A DNA stretch of 47,745 nucleotides from Treponema sp. UBA1793 (GCA_002314445.1 DCFX01000048.1:1-47745); one strand, 5' to 3'; positions 15,440 to 24,111 are shown, counted from the first letter of the stretch. The notes: generated by a model from the letters alone, not told the origin. Program-made: numbers and translations.

Positions 15440-16321
15440 TTATTCCTTTACTGCGCCGGCAGTCAACCCCGAAAGGAAATATTTCGATGCAAATAAGAAT
15501 ACTATAAGCAGGGGAAGAACTGCGCACGAACTCGTAAACATGAGCGTACCGATATCCGTTCCGCGGTCGCTTACCATCGTTTTGAGCAGAAGCGGTAATG
15601 TCATTTTGTCCGGATCCCTGAGCATAAGAAGCGGCTGCATAAAATCATTCCACACATTTACGAACTGCATAATCCCAAGCGACGCATATGCGGGCTGTAT
15701 AACAGGGGCAATTATCCTGAAAAATATCGTCCATTCGCTGCATCCGTCTATACGTGCCGCTTCCATAAGCGAACGGGATACATTTTTCGAGCAGTACTGC
15801 CTCATCCAGTAAATACCGAACGCATTGGCACAACCCGGAATAATTAATGATTTAAATGAATTGACCCAGCCGAATTTCGACATAAGCATGAACCATGGGA
15901 TAATACCTGCAGTCCATGGTATCATCATTGTCACGAGCAGAAGCGAAAAGAGCTGTCTGCGCCCGGGAAAATCGTAGACCGCAAACGCGTATCCACCCAT
16001 AGAGCAGAACAACAATACGAGAACAGTGTATGAAAGACTCACAATTGTACTGTTGAGAAATGAGAGCGGAAAATTCACCGCAGCGGTCATCTTATAAAAA
16101 TTTTCAAGGGTTCTTGAACCGAACAAAAGATCAGGGGGAAAAGAATAAATTTCACTGGTAGCATGAGTAGACATTGCAAACATCATGTAAAAAGGAAAAA
16201 TCATAATAACAGCAAGAATAATGAGTACTGCATACAATGCTATTTTTGTTCCCCTCTTTGGTATCCGGGAAATTAATACGATAACAGCAATGAGCAGCAA
16301 ACAGAAAAAAAATATTTTCAT
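15440..16321 (-). CDS. sugar ABC transporter permease, MalG/LacG type
   Basis: A 293-residue inner-membrane permease with six to seven hydrophobic helices. The EAA loop that docks onto the ATPase is EAARIDGCSEWTIFF at about residues 187-201, and the C-terminus ends in the common GLTAGAVKE. It is the second permease of the carbohydrate-uptake family 1 importer whose binding protein is at 17318-18658. No ATPase gene accompanies it. It is 15 bases after the preceding permease gene. Confidence 0.9.
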   Translation of the reverse strand: MKIFFFCLLLIAVIVLISRIPKRGTKIALYAVLIILAVIMIFPFYMMFAMSTHATSEIYSFPPDLLFGSRTLENFYKMTAAVNFPLSFLNSTIVSLSYTVLVLLFCSMGGYAFAVYDFPGRRQLFSLLLVTMMIPWTAGIIPWFMLMSKFGWVNSFKSLIIPGCANAFGIYWMRQYCSKNVSRSLMEAARIDGCSEWTIFFRIIAPVIQPAYASLGIMQFVNVWNDFMQPLLMLRDPDKMTLPLLLKTMVSDRGTDIGTLMFTSSCAVLPLLIVFLFASKYFLSGLTAGAVKE

Positions 16322-16336
16322 ATACAGTTTAACCTC

Positions 16337-17245
16337 TTAGTCTTTTTCTTTCGCAGCAGTATTTACAAAAAAAGAAATCAGAATAATCATGAGGGTAATT
16401 ACATAAGCACAGGCCGATGCATATCCATATGATGTGCCGCCCTGCGGTGCTTTATTCAGAAGATACATCATCAACGTCAATCCTCCGTTATTTGCACCGC
16501 CGGTCCAGCTTGAATTAGTCAATACAAACGGTTCGGTAAATAGATTGAACATACCGATTGTCGATTGAATGACAGTAAAAATAATAATCGGTTTTAACAT
16601 TGGAATTGTAATGCTGAAGAACATACGCCAATTATTTGCACCGTCGATTGTTGCTGCTTCATAAATATCGCTGCTTATCGCCTGCATTCCGGCCAGATAA
16701 ATCACCATATTCCAGCCTATCCACTTCCACGCAAACATGACGATAACCGCAATTTTTATGCGCGAACCGTCGCCGCCCAGCCAGTTTATTTTTTCTATTC
16801 CAAGAAAAGATAAAAGGTAATTTAAAAATCCGTAATTATAACCGAAAAAATTTTGAAAAATAATGGTTATTGCGACAGCACTCGTAACCATCGGCATAAA
16901 ATATATTGTCTTAAAAATATTTTTCCCTTTTATAAGCTTTGAATTCAGTATATACGCGAGTGCTAATCCGCCCAAAAGAATAGGAATATGTGCAATAATG
17001 CCTATAAAAAACGTATTTCCCAGAGCCTTTAAAAAAAGTTTGTCGGTGAACAAACTTATATAATTTGCAATTCCTATGAATCTCCGCCCAGTAAGGCCGT
17101 TCCACCGGAAAAAACCAAGGTAAAACCCGGCCACTATCGGGTATAACCCGAAGATTGCAAATAAAACATAAAAAGGAGCTATATAGGCATATGCAACTTT
17201 GTATTTTTTTATTGTATACAGAAAACCATGACTGTTATTATTCAT
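16337..17245 (-). CDS. sugar ABC transporter permease, MalF/LacF type
   Basis: A 302-residue permease with six helices, beginning near YAYIAPFYVLFAIFGLYP. The EAA loop is YEAATIDGANNWRMFF at about residues 200-215. The start is taken as ATG at 17245, with CGAGG four bases upstream; an in-frame codon at 17314 would add a non-membrane, basic stretch and is less likely. It pairs with the permease at 15440-16321 and follows the binding-protein gene by 72 bases. Its substrate is inferred from the downstream GH42 gene. Confidence 0.9.
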   Translation of the reverse strand: MNNNSHGFLYTIKKYKVAYAYIAPFYVLFAIFGLYPIVAGFYLGFFRWNGLTGRRFIGIANYISLFTDKLFLKALGNTFFIGIIAHIPILLGGLALAYILNSKLIKGKNIFKTIYFMPMVTSAVAITIIFQNFFGYNYGFLNYLLSFLGIEKINWLGGDGSRIKIAVIVMFAWKWIGWNMVIYLAGMQAISSDIYEAATIDGANNWRMFFSITIPMLKPIIIFTVIQSTIGMFNLFTEPFVLTNSSWTGGANNGGLTLMMYLLNKAPQGGTSYGYASACAYVITLMIILISFFVNTAAKEKD

Positions 17246-17317
17246 AAAACCTCGAAAGTAGAAAATCCGGCAGGCAGCCCTGAAAATTCTACTTTCAGGG
17301 CCATTCCTTCTCAATAA

Positions 17318-18658
17318 TTATTTTTTCCAGACCTCCGCATCCTCAAGTATCTGAATCTGCTGCTTTTTTATTTCCGCTGTAGCAGTTTCAATATCCGAAC
17401 GAACCCTTTCGCGTATGGCCGCTGCATCAAGATTGTCGGCGAGTCCTGCATTTACCGAACTGTAAATACATCCCTCTGCGGTAGTATCCATCATGGTGGT
17501 AACTATCGGTTTTAATTCATTGGCAATCCGGACATATACTTCTCCTGTTTTTTCGCCTCCAAAATAAGGATCCCCTTTTGCATATATAGATTCATCTTCC
17601 CAGGCTGGTTTATATGCAGGGAAATAATCCACTGCATTGTACATATCGTTCTGCCCCTGTTTTGTTGCCAGCATATATTTTATAAATTTCCATGCAGCAT
17701 CCTTATGCTTACTCTGTTTTGGGATAACAAGAAAGGAACCGCCCCAGTTGGAACCGGAAACGCCCGCAGGAAGTGTTGTAACAGCCCAATGGCCGGTTCC
17801 TTTCGGATCAATATCATCTTTCAGGAATCCGCCGAACCAGCACCCGGTAAATACAGATGCACAGGAACCGTCCGCATATGCAGCATATGCCTCCGAACTC
17901 CACATATCAGCATTCATATCCCATTTATTTTTTCTTACTGCTATTGCAGCATTGAGTGCTTCAATATCGCCCGGACGATTAAGCTGCAAAGTAAGGTCTT
18001 TATCATAATAATCGCGGTTAATAAAAAGCTCAAAATACAGATATGATGCATCTGGTATAAACCAGCGCCTGCCGGGGATGCTGACAGCTTTCGCAACCTT
18101 TAAAACACCATCCCATGTTTTCATAAGTTCTGCGACTTCTTCCGGATCTGTCGGCAACCCGCATTCTTTAAATACGTCTGTACGATAATAATATGCACAT
18201 GGTCCTATATCCCATGGAATTGAATCTAGACTTTTTCCATCCGACGAATAGCACTGATTCCATTTAAAAGAAACAAAATCATTTTTTAATTCATCAGCAT
18301 TATAAGGGGCATCCAGAAGATTCACCAGAGCTGTAGAATCTCTGTACTGTGCTATATATGCACCTTCCACCATTGCAACATCGGGAGCTCCGGAACCGGC
18401 AACCAGAGAAGTTGACAATGCCTGATGGTGCGATGTAGTATCCGTAAATTGAAATTTGACATCAATATCGGGGTACTGTTTGTTAAAACCTGCCATCGCA
18501 GCCTTAAACGCAGTGTCCCCCGACGGCCAGCCTCCTACCAAAATCGTTTCTTTTGCACTGCCGGAAGATGTACCTGGTTTTTCTTTTTTACATCCGGAAA
18601 AAAACAATGCACACACACACACTGCAATCACAAAGCTTTCAGACATAATTTTTTTCAT
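17318..18658 (-). CDS. sugar ABC transporter substrate-binding lipoprotein
   Basis: A 446-residue periplasmic binding protein of the family that captures oligosaccharides for ABC importers. The signal peptide ends in the lipobox FFSGC, followed by KKEKPGTSSG. The family-1 fold is recognisable from VGGWPSGDTAF, the Asp/Tyr-rich PWDIGPCAYYYRTDVF (about residue 150) and WGGSFLVIPKQSKHKDAAWKF. The start is ATG at 18658 with a strong AGGAGGT four bases upstream; an in-frame start further up at 18778 would lie in the promoter region. It heads the operon with two permeases and the GH42 enzyme. Confidence 0.92.
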   Translation of the reverse strand: MKKIMSESFVIAVCVCALFFSGCKKEKPGTSSGSAKETILVGGWPSGDTAFKAAMAGFNKQYPDIDVKFQFTDTTSHHQALSTSLVAGSGAPDVAMVEGAYIAQYRDSTALVNLLDAPYNADELKNDFVSFKWNQCYSSDGKSLDSIPWDIGPCAYYYRTDVFKECGLPTDPEEVAELMKTWDGVLKVAKAVSIPGRRWFIPDASYLYFELFINRDYYDKDLTLQLNRPGDIEALNAAIAVRKNKWDMNADMWSSEAYAAYADGSCASVFTGCWFGGFLKDDIDPKGTGHWAVTTLPAGVSGSNWGGSFLVIPKQSKHKDAAWKFIKYMLATKQGQNDMYNAVDYFPAYKPAWEDESIYAKGDPYFGGEKTGEVYVRIANELKPIVTTMMDTTAEGCIYSSVNAGLADNLDAAAIRERVRSDIETATAEIKKQQIQILEDAEVWKK

Positions 18659-18765
18659 ATTACCTCCTATGAAAAGAAAAATTTTACAATATAAGTGAAC
18701 GTACACGCAATCAGATAAAATAAAAACCAGAGCAATACCTCTGTTTAACACCCTAAAAAGGGGAA

Positions 18766-18803
18766 TGTAATTAAACATTACACCCTCTTTTAGGTATTGT
18801 CAA
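18766..18803 (-). promoter_or_regulatory. promoter and operator of the GH42/ABC operon
   Basis: On the minus strand TTGACA (18803-18798), 17-base spacer, TAATGT (18780-18775). A palindrome TGTAAT-N5-ATTACA (18766-18782) covers the -10 box, a position that would block RNA polymerase if bound. The outer arms CAATACCT (18733-18740) and AGGTATTG (18792-18799) form a second inverted pair 51 bases apart. The XRE regulator encoded divergently at 18839 is the obvious candidate to bind. The leader is about 110 bases with a strong ribosome site. Confidence 0.55.
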
Positions 18804-18832
18804 GCAATAAAATCCCCTTATAGTGGTACTAT
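18797..18832 (+). promoter_or_regulatory. promoter of the divergent XRE regulator gene
   Basis: TTGTCA (18797-18802) with TATAGT (18819-18824) at 16-base spacing, or alternatively a TACTAT (18827-18832) six bases before ATG. The -35 is the mirror of the TTGACA used on the other strand, so the two promoters share nearly the same bases. In either reading the leader is at most about 8 bases and has no ribosome site. Confidence 0.45.
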
Positions 18833-18838
18833 TTTTTC

Positions 18839-19207
18839 ATGTCATTCAGAGAAAGATTAAAAGACGAAATCGTATATCAGGGACTACAGTTAAAGGAAGT
18901 TGCAGCGAAAGCTGAAATAAGCAAAAGGACACTCGATACTTACGTTGACAAAAGGGAACGAATGCCTGCTGCCGACGTGGCAGTCAAACTGGCAAAAGCC
19001 TTAAATATCACGACGGAATATCTTGTAACAGGAAATGATGGAAAAAATGAAAACAACAAAGCCGTCGTTTTATATCACAAATATGAAAAAATTATTACAC
19101 TGCTGGAAAAACTTGACGGCAATGATATTACCTATGTGGAAGCAATGATTGAGGGAATTGCTGATAAATCAAAAAATACTTCTCACGCCGAAAGCCATAC
19201 TATCTGA
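18839..19207 (+). CDS. XRE-family helix-turn-helix regulator
   Basis: A 122-residue DNA-binding protein. The Cro/C1-type helix-turn-helix covers residues 4-62: LKEVAAKAEISKRTLDTYV is the turn and recognition region and ADVAVKLAKALNITTEYLVTG the closing helices. The C-terminal 45 residues are helical and may dimerise. It is divergent from the GH42/ABC operon, and their promoters share a -35 region beside a palindrome, so it likely controls that operon and itself. No Shine-Dalgarno sequence precedes ATG. A sugar-sensing domain is not evident. Confidence 0.85.
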   Translation: MSFRERLKDEIVYQGLQLKEVAAKAEISKRTLDTYVDKRERMPAADVAVKLAKALNITTEYLVTGNDGKNENNKAVVLYHKYEKIITLLEKLDGNDITYVEAMIEGIADKSKNTSHAESHTI

Positions 19208-19317
19208 CAAAAATTCCGGACAGATATAAATCAGCGGCATATCCGCAGACAATCCGGCAACGGCACAGTTCCTTATCCAGACGCGATTTTACGGCAGCTG
19301 AGGTCCGGTATGCGTCA

Positions 19318-19419
19318 CAGGATTTGCATCCATGCAAATCCTGCTTTCCGGGAATTGCCCCGGCTCGCGCAACGAGCTCGCCGGGATTCGTCGCAGGATT
19401 TACACTACGTAAATCCTGC
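19318..19419. repeat. cluster of three dyad-symmetric elements between convergent genes
   Basis: The first dyad is CAGGATTTGCAT (19318-19329), two bases, then its reverse complement (19332-19343). The third is GCAGGATTTAC (19393-19403), five bases, then its reverse complement (19409-19419). These two share CAGGATTT..AAATCCTGCTT and each follow CGTC(A/G). Between them CCCGGC (19359-19364) and GCCGGG (19380-19385) bracket a further CTCG/CGAG stem. None is followed by a T-run, so they are not typical terminators. They fill the space between the XRE gene and the convergent GH94 gene; the rest of 19208-19438 shows nothing recognisable. Confidence 0.7.
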
Positions 19420-19438
19420 TTACTGTTTGTGCCGCCTG

Positions 19439-21868
19439 CTAGAGCCGTTCCATCGGGACGCTCACCGCATTCTTTCCCATGTATGCGGCAATCACATTAT
19501 CACCGCTTGTGAGCCTGTCTGCGGGGACAACGGCACTGTCGATGCGCTCTCCGTTTACCGTAATATACTCAATGCCTTTGCAGACGTGCTGCGGATTCTT
19601 CACTTCGATGCAGAGTTTTCTGCCTCTCCATATGCGCTCGACTTTGAAGCCGTCCCAGTCGTGTTTGATGCACGGGTCGATGAGCATGCCGTCGTACTGC
19701 GGCCGGATGCCGAGCACGTACTGTGTCAGACTGTAATAGGTCCATGCAACGGCTCCCGAAAGCCATGAGGTACGGCAGTTGCCCGGGCGGGGACTGAACG
19801 TCGAGTACGTTGTCTGTCCCTGTACATACGGTTCGCTCTGGCGGATTTCCGCTTTTGCATTGTATGCGGCAGGAAGGGCAGCCTTGCAGTATTCGTATGC
19901 CCTGTCGCCGTTTCCGGCAACTGCTTCCGCCATAACGCCCCATCCCTGTGTGTGGTTGAAGATGCCGCCGTTCTCTTTAATTCCCGGCAGGAATACGACT
20001 GAGCCCATAACGTCGCCAGGCGTGTGAACAAACGCCGGAGCGCAGAGCATTAATCCGTACGGTGTGGCAAGTTTTTCTTTTACCGCATCAAGGCTGGCCT
20101 GAACCTGTTCTTTCGTTGCCGCACCGCTCATGACCGCCCATACCTGGGTATTAAGATATATCTGTCCTTCTGTCATCTTCTGTGTGCCGTAGACTGTTCC
20201 GTCTTCTCCTACAGCCCAGATGAACCATTTTCCGTCCCAGCATTTCTTCTGGATTGCCTTGTCGAGTTTGTCCCGTTCGGCAAGTGCCCATTTTTCTTCC
20301 TCCGGCTTTCCCAGCCGCTTTGAAATGTCCGCAAACGTCGTCAGGCCAAGACGCAGCTGGAACGTAACCATAATGCTTTCACCGTGATAGCCCGTCTTTA
20401 GACAGTCGTTCCAGTCAGCCTGCAGGCCTGCGGGCAGTCCGTCTGCACCTTCGCGTTCAAGGTTGAACAGAAGCGCCTGCTTTAAATGCCCGTAAACGGT
20501 CGCTTCACCGTGATCGGCATAGGGAACGACTTTGTTGTAGAAATCAATATTGCCCGTTTCGGCGACGTAATCCGGTACTGCATTAAAAAACCATTCGCTG
20601 TCGTCAGAACGGAATTCTTCCGGCTTCGGGCTCTGTTCGTGTCCGGGATTATGGTCTATGCGGATAACGGGAATGGCACCACCGCATGCAACCTGCCCCG
20701 AAAGCATGCGTACCAGACGCGCCTCCGTCTCTTCCGGAATTGCCGCACAGACGCCGAGTACGTCCTGTACGCTGTCGCGGAATCCCAAGCCGTCACGTTC
20801 GCCGTTGTACACAAGGCTTGCCGCTCTTGACCAGGCAAACGTGATAAGGTTGTTGTACAATCCCCACATGTTAGCCGTATGATTCATATCTTCGTCAGGC
20901 GTTTCCGCTTTGAAGCTGTCTAGTTCCGAATGCCACTGCTTTTTAAGTTTTGCAAGTTCCTCGTCGGCGCGCGCAATTGAACCGTATCCGGCAAGCACCT
21001 TTTTCCCGACTGCATTCGCATCGCCTATGCCCACCATAACCAGGAGTTCTTTCGACTCACCCGGTTTCAGTTCCAGCTCCGTCTGAACGGAACCGCAGCT
21101 GTTGTCGCCGTATGCGTTTGAATTGGAACTCTTCCCGTTAATGACTGCCTGAGGCTCCTTGTATGAACCGTACGTGCCGATAAATGATTCGCGTGCAGTA
21201 TCGTATCCCGTCATGGGTGCGCCGACGAGCGCAACCCACTCATGCATAAAACCGCTGCCCTCGGGCCACTCCGGATGCTGAATATACAGGTTGTCATGAA
21301 TCGAATAACGGAGCAGATTGTCGGCGGCCTTTTCACTTTTTACGATAAAGAGCGAGTACTGCAGGTTCACCTGATCCTGGGACGTGTTCCACTGGTTCGA
21401 GAACTCGCAGTAACTGAACACGGAAAGCCTGCGGGATTTCAATCCCGTATTCGTTACCTTGAGTTTCCAGTATTCAAACAGCTGTCCGAGCGGAACAAAA
21501 TACACCGCTTCCGATTTGATATCCGAATACTCAGACGTGATAGTCGTATATGCCGTACCGTGACGGCAGGTGCTCTTATACTTCGTGAGCGGTTTGCCGA
21601 CAGGCTGCCAGCTTGCCGACCAGTAATCCCCCGATTCCCTGTCCCTGATGTAAAAATAACGGCCGGGCTGATCCATGGGAACGGCATTAAAGCGCAGTCG
21701 CATAAAACGTCCCTGTGCGCCTGACTTGTAGAAACCGTATCCGCCCGCATTATTCGTAATGACTGCGCCGTACTCCGTAGAGCCGAGATAGTTGCTCCAT
21801 GACGTCGGCGTATCGGGCCGGGTAATCACATATTCTTTGTTTTCATCATCAAAATAACCATACTGCAA
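19439..21868 (-). CDS. GH94 cellobiose-type phosphorylase
   Basis: An 809-residue cytoplasmic enzyme that phosphorolyses a beta-linked glucose disaccharide to glucose 1-phosphate and free sugar. It starts with the family-94 signature YGYFDDENKEYVITRPDTP, and carries GDYWSASWQPV and GGYGFY in the beta-sandwich. The catalytic Asp is in LQADWNDC (Asp485 or 488), in the (alpha/alpha)6 barrel; NGGIFNH and the C-terminal IDPCIKHDWDGF also fit. Length equals that of cellobiose phosphorylases (about 810). The start is TTG at 21868, seven bases after GGAGG. It is 24 bases after a small XRE gene in the same operon. Chitobiose or cellodextrin phosphorylase are the alternatives. Confidence 0.88.
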   Translation of the reverse strand: MQYGYFDDENKEYVITRPDTPTSWSNYLGSTEYGAVITNNAGGYGFYKSGAQGRFMRLRFNAVPMDQPGRYFYIRDRESGDYWSASWQPVGKPLTKYKSTCRHGTAYTTITSEYSDIKSEAVYFVPLGQLFEYWKLKVTNTGLKSRRLSVFSYCEFSNQWNTSQDQVNLQYSLFIVKSEKAADNLLRYSIHDNLYIQHPEWPEGSGFMHEWVALVGAPMTGYDTARESFIGTYGSYKEPQAVINGKSSNSNAYGDNSCGSVQTELELKPGESKELLVMVGIGDANAVGKKVLAGYGSIARADEELAKLKKQWHSELDSFKAETPDEDMNHTANMWGLYNNLITFAWSRAASLVYNGERDGLGFRDSVQDVLGVCAAIPEETEARLVRMLSGQVACGGAIPVIRIDHNPGHEQSPKPEEFRSDDSEWFFNAVPDYVAETGNIDFYNKVVPYADHGEATVYGHLKQALLFNLEREGADGLPAGLQADWNDCLKTGYHGESIMVTFQLRLGLTTFADISKRLGKPEEEKWALAERDKLDKAIQKKCWDGKWFIWAVGEDGTVYGTQKMTEGQIYLNTQVWAVMSGAATKEQVQASLDAVKEKLATPYGLMLCAPAFVHTPGDVMGSVVFLPGIKENGGIFNHTQGWGVMAEAVAGNGDRAYEYCKAALPAAYNAKAEIRQSEPYVQGQTTYSTFSPRPGNCRTSWLSGAVAWTYYSLTQYVLGIRPQYDGMLIDPCIKHDWDGFKVERIWRGRKLCIEVKNPQHVCKGIEYITVNGERIDSAVVPADRLTSGDNVIAAYMGKNAVSVPMERL

Positions 21869-21892
21869 GATTTTTCCTCCACCGCATATGAA

Positions 21893-22135
21893 TCATTCAA
21901 TATTTACTACGATAATTTTTTCAATCGGAGTATCAAACATTTTTGCAAGCACGACGAATTCATCGACAGTGGGAAGCGTTTCTCCCCACTGCCACTTGTA
22001 AACGGCCTGCGGGCTTTCAAAATCGAACAGATACTGCATCTCTTTCACTGAAAGACCTGCATATTCGCGCAGCCGCTTTATGTTTGCGCCCGTTGCCTTC
22101 GTGTCTATGACAGGATATGCATATCGTTTGACCAT
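21893..22135 (-). CDS. small XRE-family regulator
   Basis: An 80-residue single-domain helix-turn-helix protein. IKRLREYAGLSVKEMQYLF forms helices 1-2, then SPQAVYKWQWGETLPTVDEF, typical of Cro/C1 repressors. GGAGGAGGAAG lies upstream of ATG. It is cotranscribed with the GH94 gene, 24 bases ahead of it, and divergent from the AraC gene at 22292, so it may regulate the phosphorylase operon. The very small size leaves no effector domain. Confidence 0.8.
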   Translation of the reverse strand: MVKRYAYPVIDTKATGANIKRLREYAGLSVKEMQYLFDFESPQAVYKWQWGETLPTVDEFVVLAKMFDTPIEKIIVVNIE

Positions 22136-22157
22136 ACAAAACTCTTCCTCCTCCAGG

Positions 22158-22291
22158 TGACAGCACGAAAATGAATTGTCGTTTTTACTGACAGTATAAC
22201 TGTATTGTCGAAATCCTATTCTGTCGCGTCAGTTTTTGACAGGAATTTGTCGAATTTTGACTTTTAGCAACAGGCAGGATAGTATGTATAA
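22158..22291. promoter_or_regulatory. divergent regulatory region with repeated TGACAG and TTGTCG motifs
   Basis: TGACAG occurs at 22158, 22189 and 22237; TTGTCG at 22176, 22205 and 22247, with CTGTCG at 22221. ACAGT-ATA-ACTGT (22191-22203) is a perfect small palindrome. For the AraC gene, TTGACT (22257-22262), 17 bases and TAGTAT (22280-22285) stand six bases before ATG. The density of related 6-mers suggests several binding sites for one or both of the flanking regulators. Confidence 0.5.
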
Positions 22292-23128
22292 ATGGATTAC
22301 TTTCTTGAGCAGATTCAGACAGATTCACGTATTCCGGCAAAAATATATGTCGACATGTCAGCGGAACGGCGTCACTATCCGCTGCATTTTCATAACAATC
22401 TTGAATTTGACCTTGTGATAGAAGGTTCCATTACCGGTATCTGCAACGGCATAACAACAAAAATCTCCAGCGGAGACTTTTTCTTTGTAAATTCCGGCAA
22501 TCTGCATGAAACCATGTCAGACACAGCAAACCGTGTGAGGACGGTGATTGTACTCCTGTCTTGCGATTTGCTCAAAAAGTATTGCCCGGAGATTCAGCAG
22601 TACTCGTTCTGCATACCACCCTGTTCGGAAGCAAGGAAAAAAATACAGCAGCAGCTTCTTTCAATCGGAATACTGTACCATGAGCACAAAAATTTTTACG
22701 AGCTTGAAATCACAACGGTTCTTGAATCAATATGCCTTACGCTGCTGCGCGAATGCAGGATACAGAAAACCGAAATAACGACTCCCCTGCACGATCAGAA
22801 AAGCCTGGCAAACATCAAAGCGGTACTGGCCTATATGGAAGCAAATTCTGCGGAGGAACTTTCCCTTGGAACTGTTGCATCGCAGGTGCATATGGTGCCC
22901 TCTTATTTTTCCCGGTTCTTCAAAAGAATAACAAACGAAACGTTTTACACATATCTTATGAAACTGCGGGCCTGCCACGCGTATCAAGAACTTATGAACA
23001 GCGACAAACTTATTACTGATATTGCACTTGACGCCGGCTTTCCCAATGTAAAATCGTTCATCAATTGTTTCAGTACAATTTACGGAGAAACACCGGCAAA
23101 ATACCGCCGGCAGCACGAAATACAGTAA
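22292..23128 (+). CDS. AraC-family regulator with N-terminal cupin
   Basis: A 278-residue regulator. Residues 25-110 form the sugar-binding cupin (HYPLHFHNNLEF; SGDFFFVNSGNLHE). Residues 170-275 form the double helix-turn-helix: LGTVASQVHMVPSYFSRFFK and ITDIALDAGFPNVKSF, with the final TPAKYRR. It likely senses a sugar and controls the divergent GH94 operon. No Shine-Dalgarno site is present; a TTGACT-N17-TAGTAT promoter ends six bases before ATG, so a leaderless mRNA is predicted. Confidence 0.9.
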   Translation: MDYFLEQIQTDSRIPAKIYVDMSAERRHYPLHFHNNLEFDLVIEGSITGICNGITTKISSGDFFFVNSGNLHETMSDTANRVRTVIVLLSCDLLKKYCPEIQQYSFCIPPCSEARKKIQQQLLSIGILYHEHKNFYELEITTVLESICLTLLRECRIQKTEITTPLHDQKSLANIKAVLAYMEANSAEELSLGTVASQVHMVPSYFSRFFKRITNETFYTYLMKLRACHAYQELMNSDKLITDIALDAGFPNVKSFINCFSTIYGETPAKYRRQHEIQ

Positions 23129-23144
23129 AAAATACTGATTTCTG

Positions 23145-23173
23145 TTTACCAAAACGGCTCATAGTTTTACACT
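23145..23173 (+). promoter_or_regulatory. promoter of the arginase gene, predicted leaderless
   Basis: TTTACC (23145-23150), 17-base spacer, TACACT (23168-23173), then nine bases to ATG at 23183. This leaves a leader of about three bases with no ribosome site. Confidence 0.45.
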
Positions 23174-23182
23174 GACCCCACT

Positions 23183-24091
23183 ATGAACATACACATTATT
23201 GAAATGCCGCTCGATTTCGGCGCGAGCAGACATGGTTCCGATATGGGACCTTCAGCGATACGGCTTGCCGGTATACGTTCAAAACTTGAATCACTCGGAC
23301 ATACGCTTGTCAAATACAATTCTCCGATTCAGATAAATCCGCAGGAATCTGAGGAAGTCGGAAACCCGAAGGCAAAGTATCTTAAACCGATTGTGAATGC
23401 CTGTACGGAACTTGCAAAAGAAGTCGACACGTCTCTTTCTGAAGGCGAATTTCCGCTTATACTCGGAGGAGATCATTCCATCGCTCTGGGAACAATAGCT
23501 GGAGCTGCTTCAGCCGCACAGAAAGAGCATAAAAAACTCGGCATTCTCTATGTTGATGCCCACGGTGATTTTAACACGACTGAAACAACGCCGTCCGGAA
23601 ACATCCACGGCGAGTGCCTTTCAGCCTCCTGCGGATACGGACTGCCGGAACTCACGAATCTGTACTTCGACGGGCAGAAAGTCGATCCGCACAACGTCTG
23701 CTTCGTCGGTACGAGGGACCTTGATCCGGGAGAAAAAGTGCTGATGCACGAAGCCGGTGTCACCGTATTCACCATGAGTGACATTGAACGGCAGGGGTTT
23801 CCGGCTATCATAAAACAGGTGATTCTGTTCTTCAAAACTCACGCCGACGTCATTCATGTCTCGTTCGACATGGACGTCCTTGACCCGATGTTTGCACCGG
23901 GAACGGGTATTCCGCTTCCGGCAGGTATGACGAACAGGGAAGCGCTCCTGCTCATGGAAGAAATCAGCAATACCGGTATGGTAAAATCAGCGGAAATTGT
24001 AGAAGTAAACCCGATACTCGACGTGCGGAATCAGACGGCAGTCCTTGCCGTAGAACTTGCCGCACGTCTGCTCGGTGAAAAGTTGTTTTAA
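23183..24091 (+). CDS. rocF: arginase
   Basis: Hydrolyses L-arginine to ornithine and urea with a two-manganese centre. The 302 residues include GGDHS (95-99), DAHGDFN (125-131), SGNIHGE (near 138-144) and SFDMDVLDP (227-235), which give the metal-ligating His and Asp residues in the usual order. The final EVNPILD is the arginase-type C-terminal motif. It could belong to the agmatinase side of the ureohydrolase superfamily, but NTTETTPSGNIHGE fits arginases. It has its own promoter and is convergent with the HD-hydrolase gene. An N-acetylglutamate synthase of arginine synthesis lies 18 kb away. Confidence 0.88.
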   Translation: MNIHIIEMPLDFGASRHGSDMGPSAIRLAGIRSKLESLGHTLVKYNSPIQINPQESEEVGNPKAKYLKPIVNACTELAKEVDTSLSEGEFPLILGGDHSIALGTIAGAASAAQKEHKKLGILYVDAHGDFNTTETTPSGNIHGECLSASCGYGLPELTNLYFDGQKVDPHNVCFVGTRDLDPGEKVLMHEAGVTVFTMSDIERQGFPAIIKQVILFFKTHADVIHVSFDMDVLDPMFAPGTGIPLPAGMTNREALLLMEEISNTGMVKSAEIVEVNPILDVRNQTAVLAVELAARLLGEKLF

Positions 24092-24111
24092 ATAAAGTAC
24101 AGAACGGATGG

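Noticed and set aside
14548..15507. Open frame antisense to the GH42 gene
   Set aside because: Basic, aromatic-rich shadow of a conserved enzyme on the other strand, running into the permease gene.
17246..17314. Upstream extension of the permease gene to 17314
   Set aside because: The extra residues are non-membrane and lack a ribosome site; ATG at 17245 has CGAGG and starts just before the first helix region.
19318..19419. Dyads considered as a CRISPR array
   Set aside because: Only two similar units, each internally palindromic, with no regular spacers and no cas genes.
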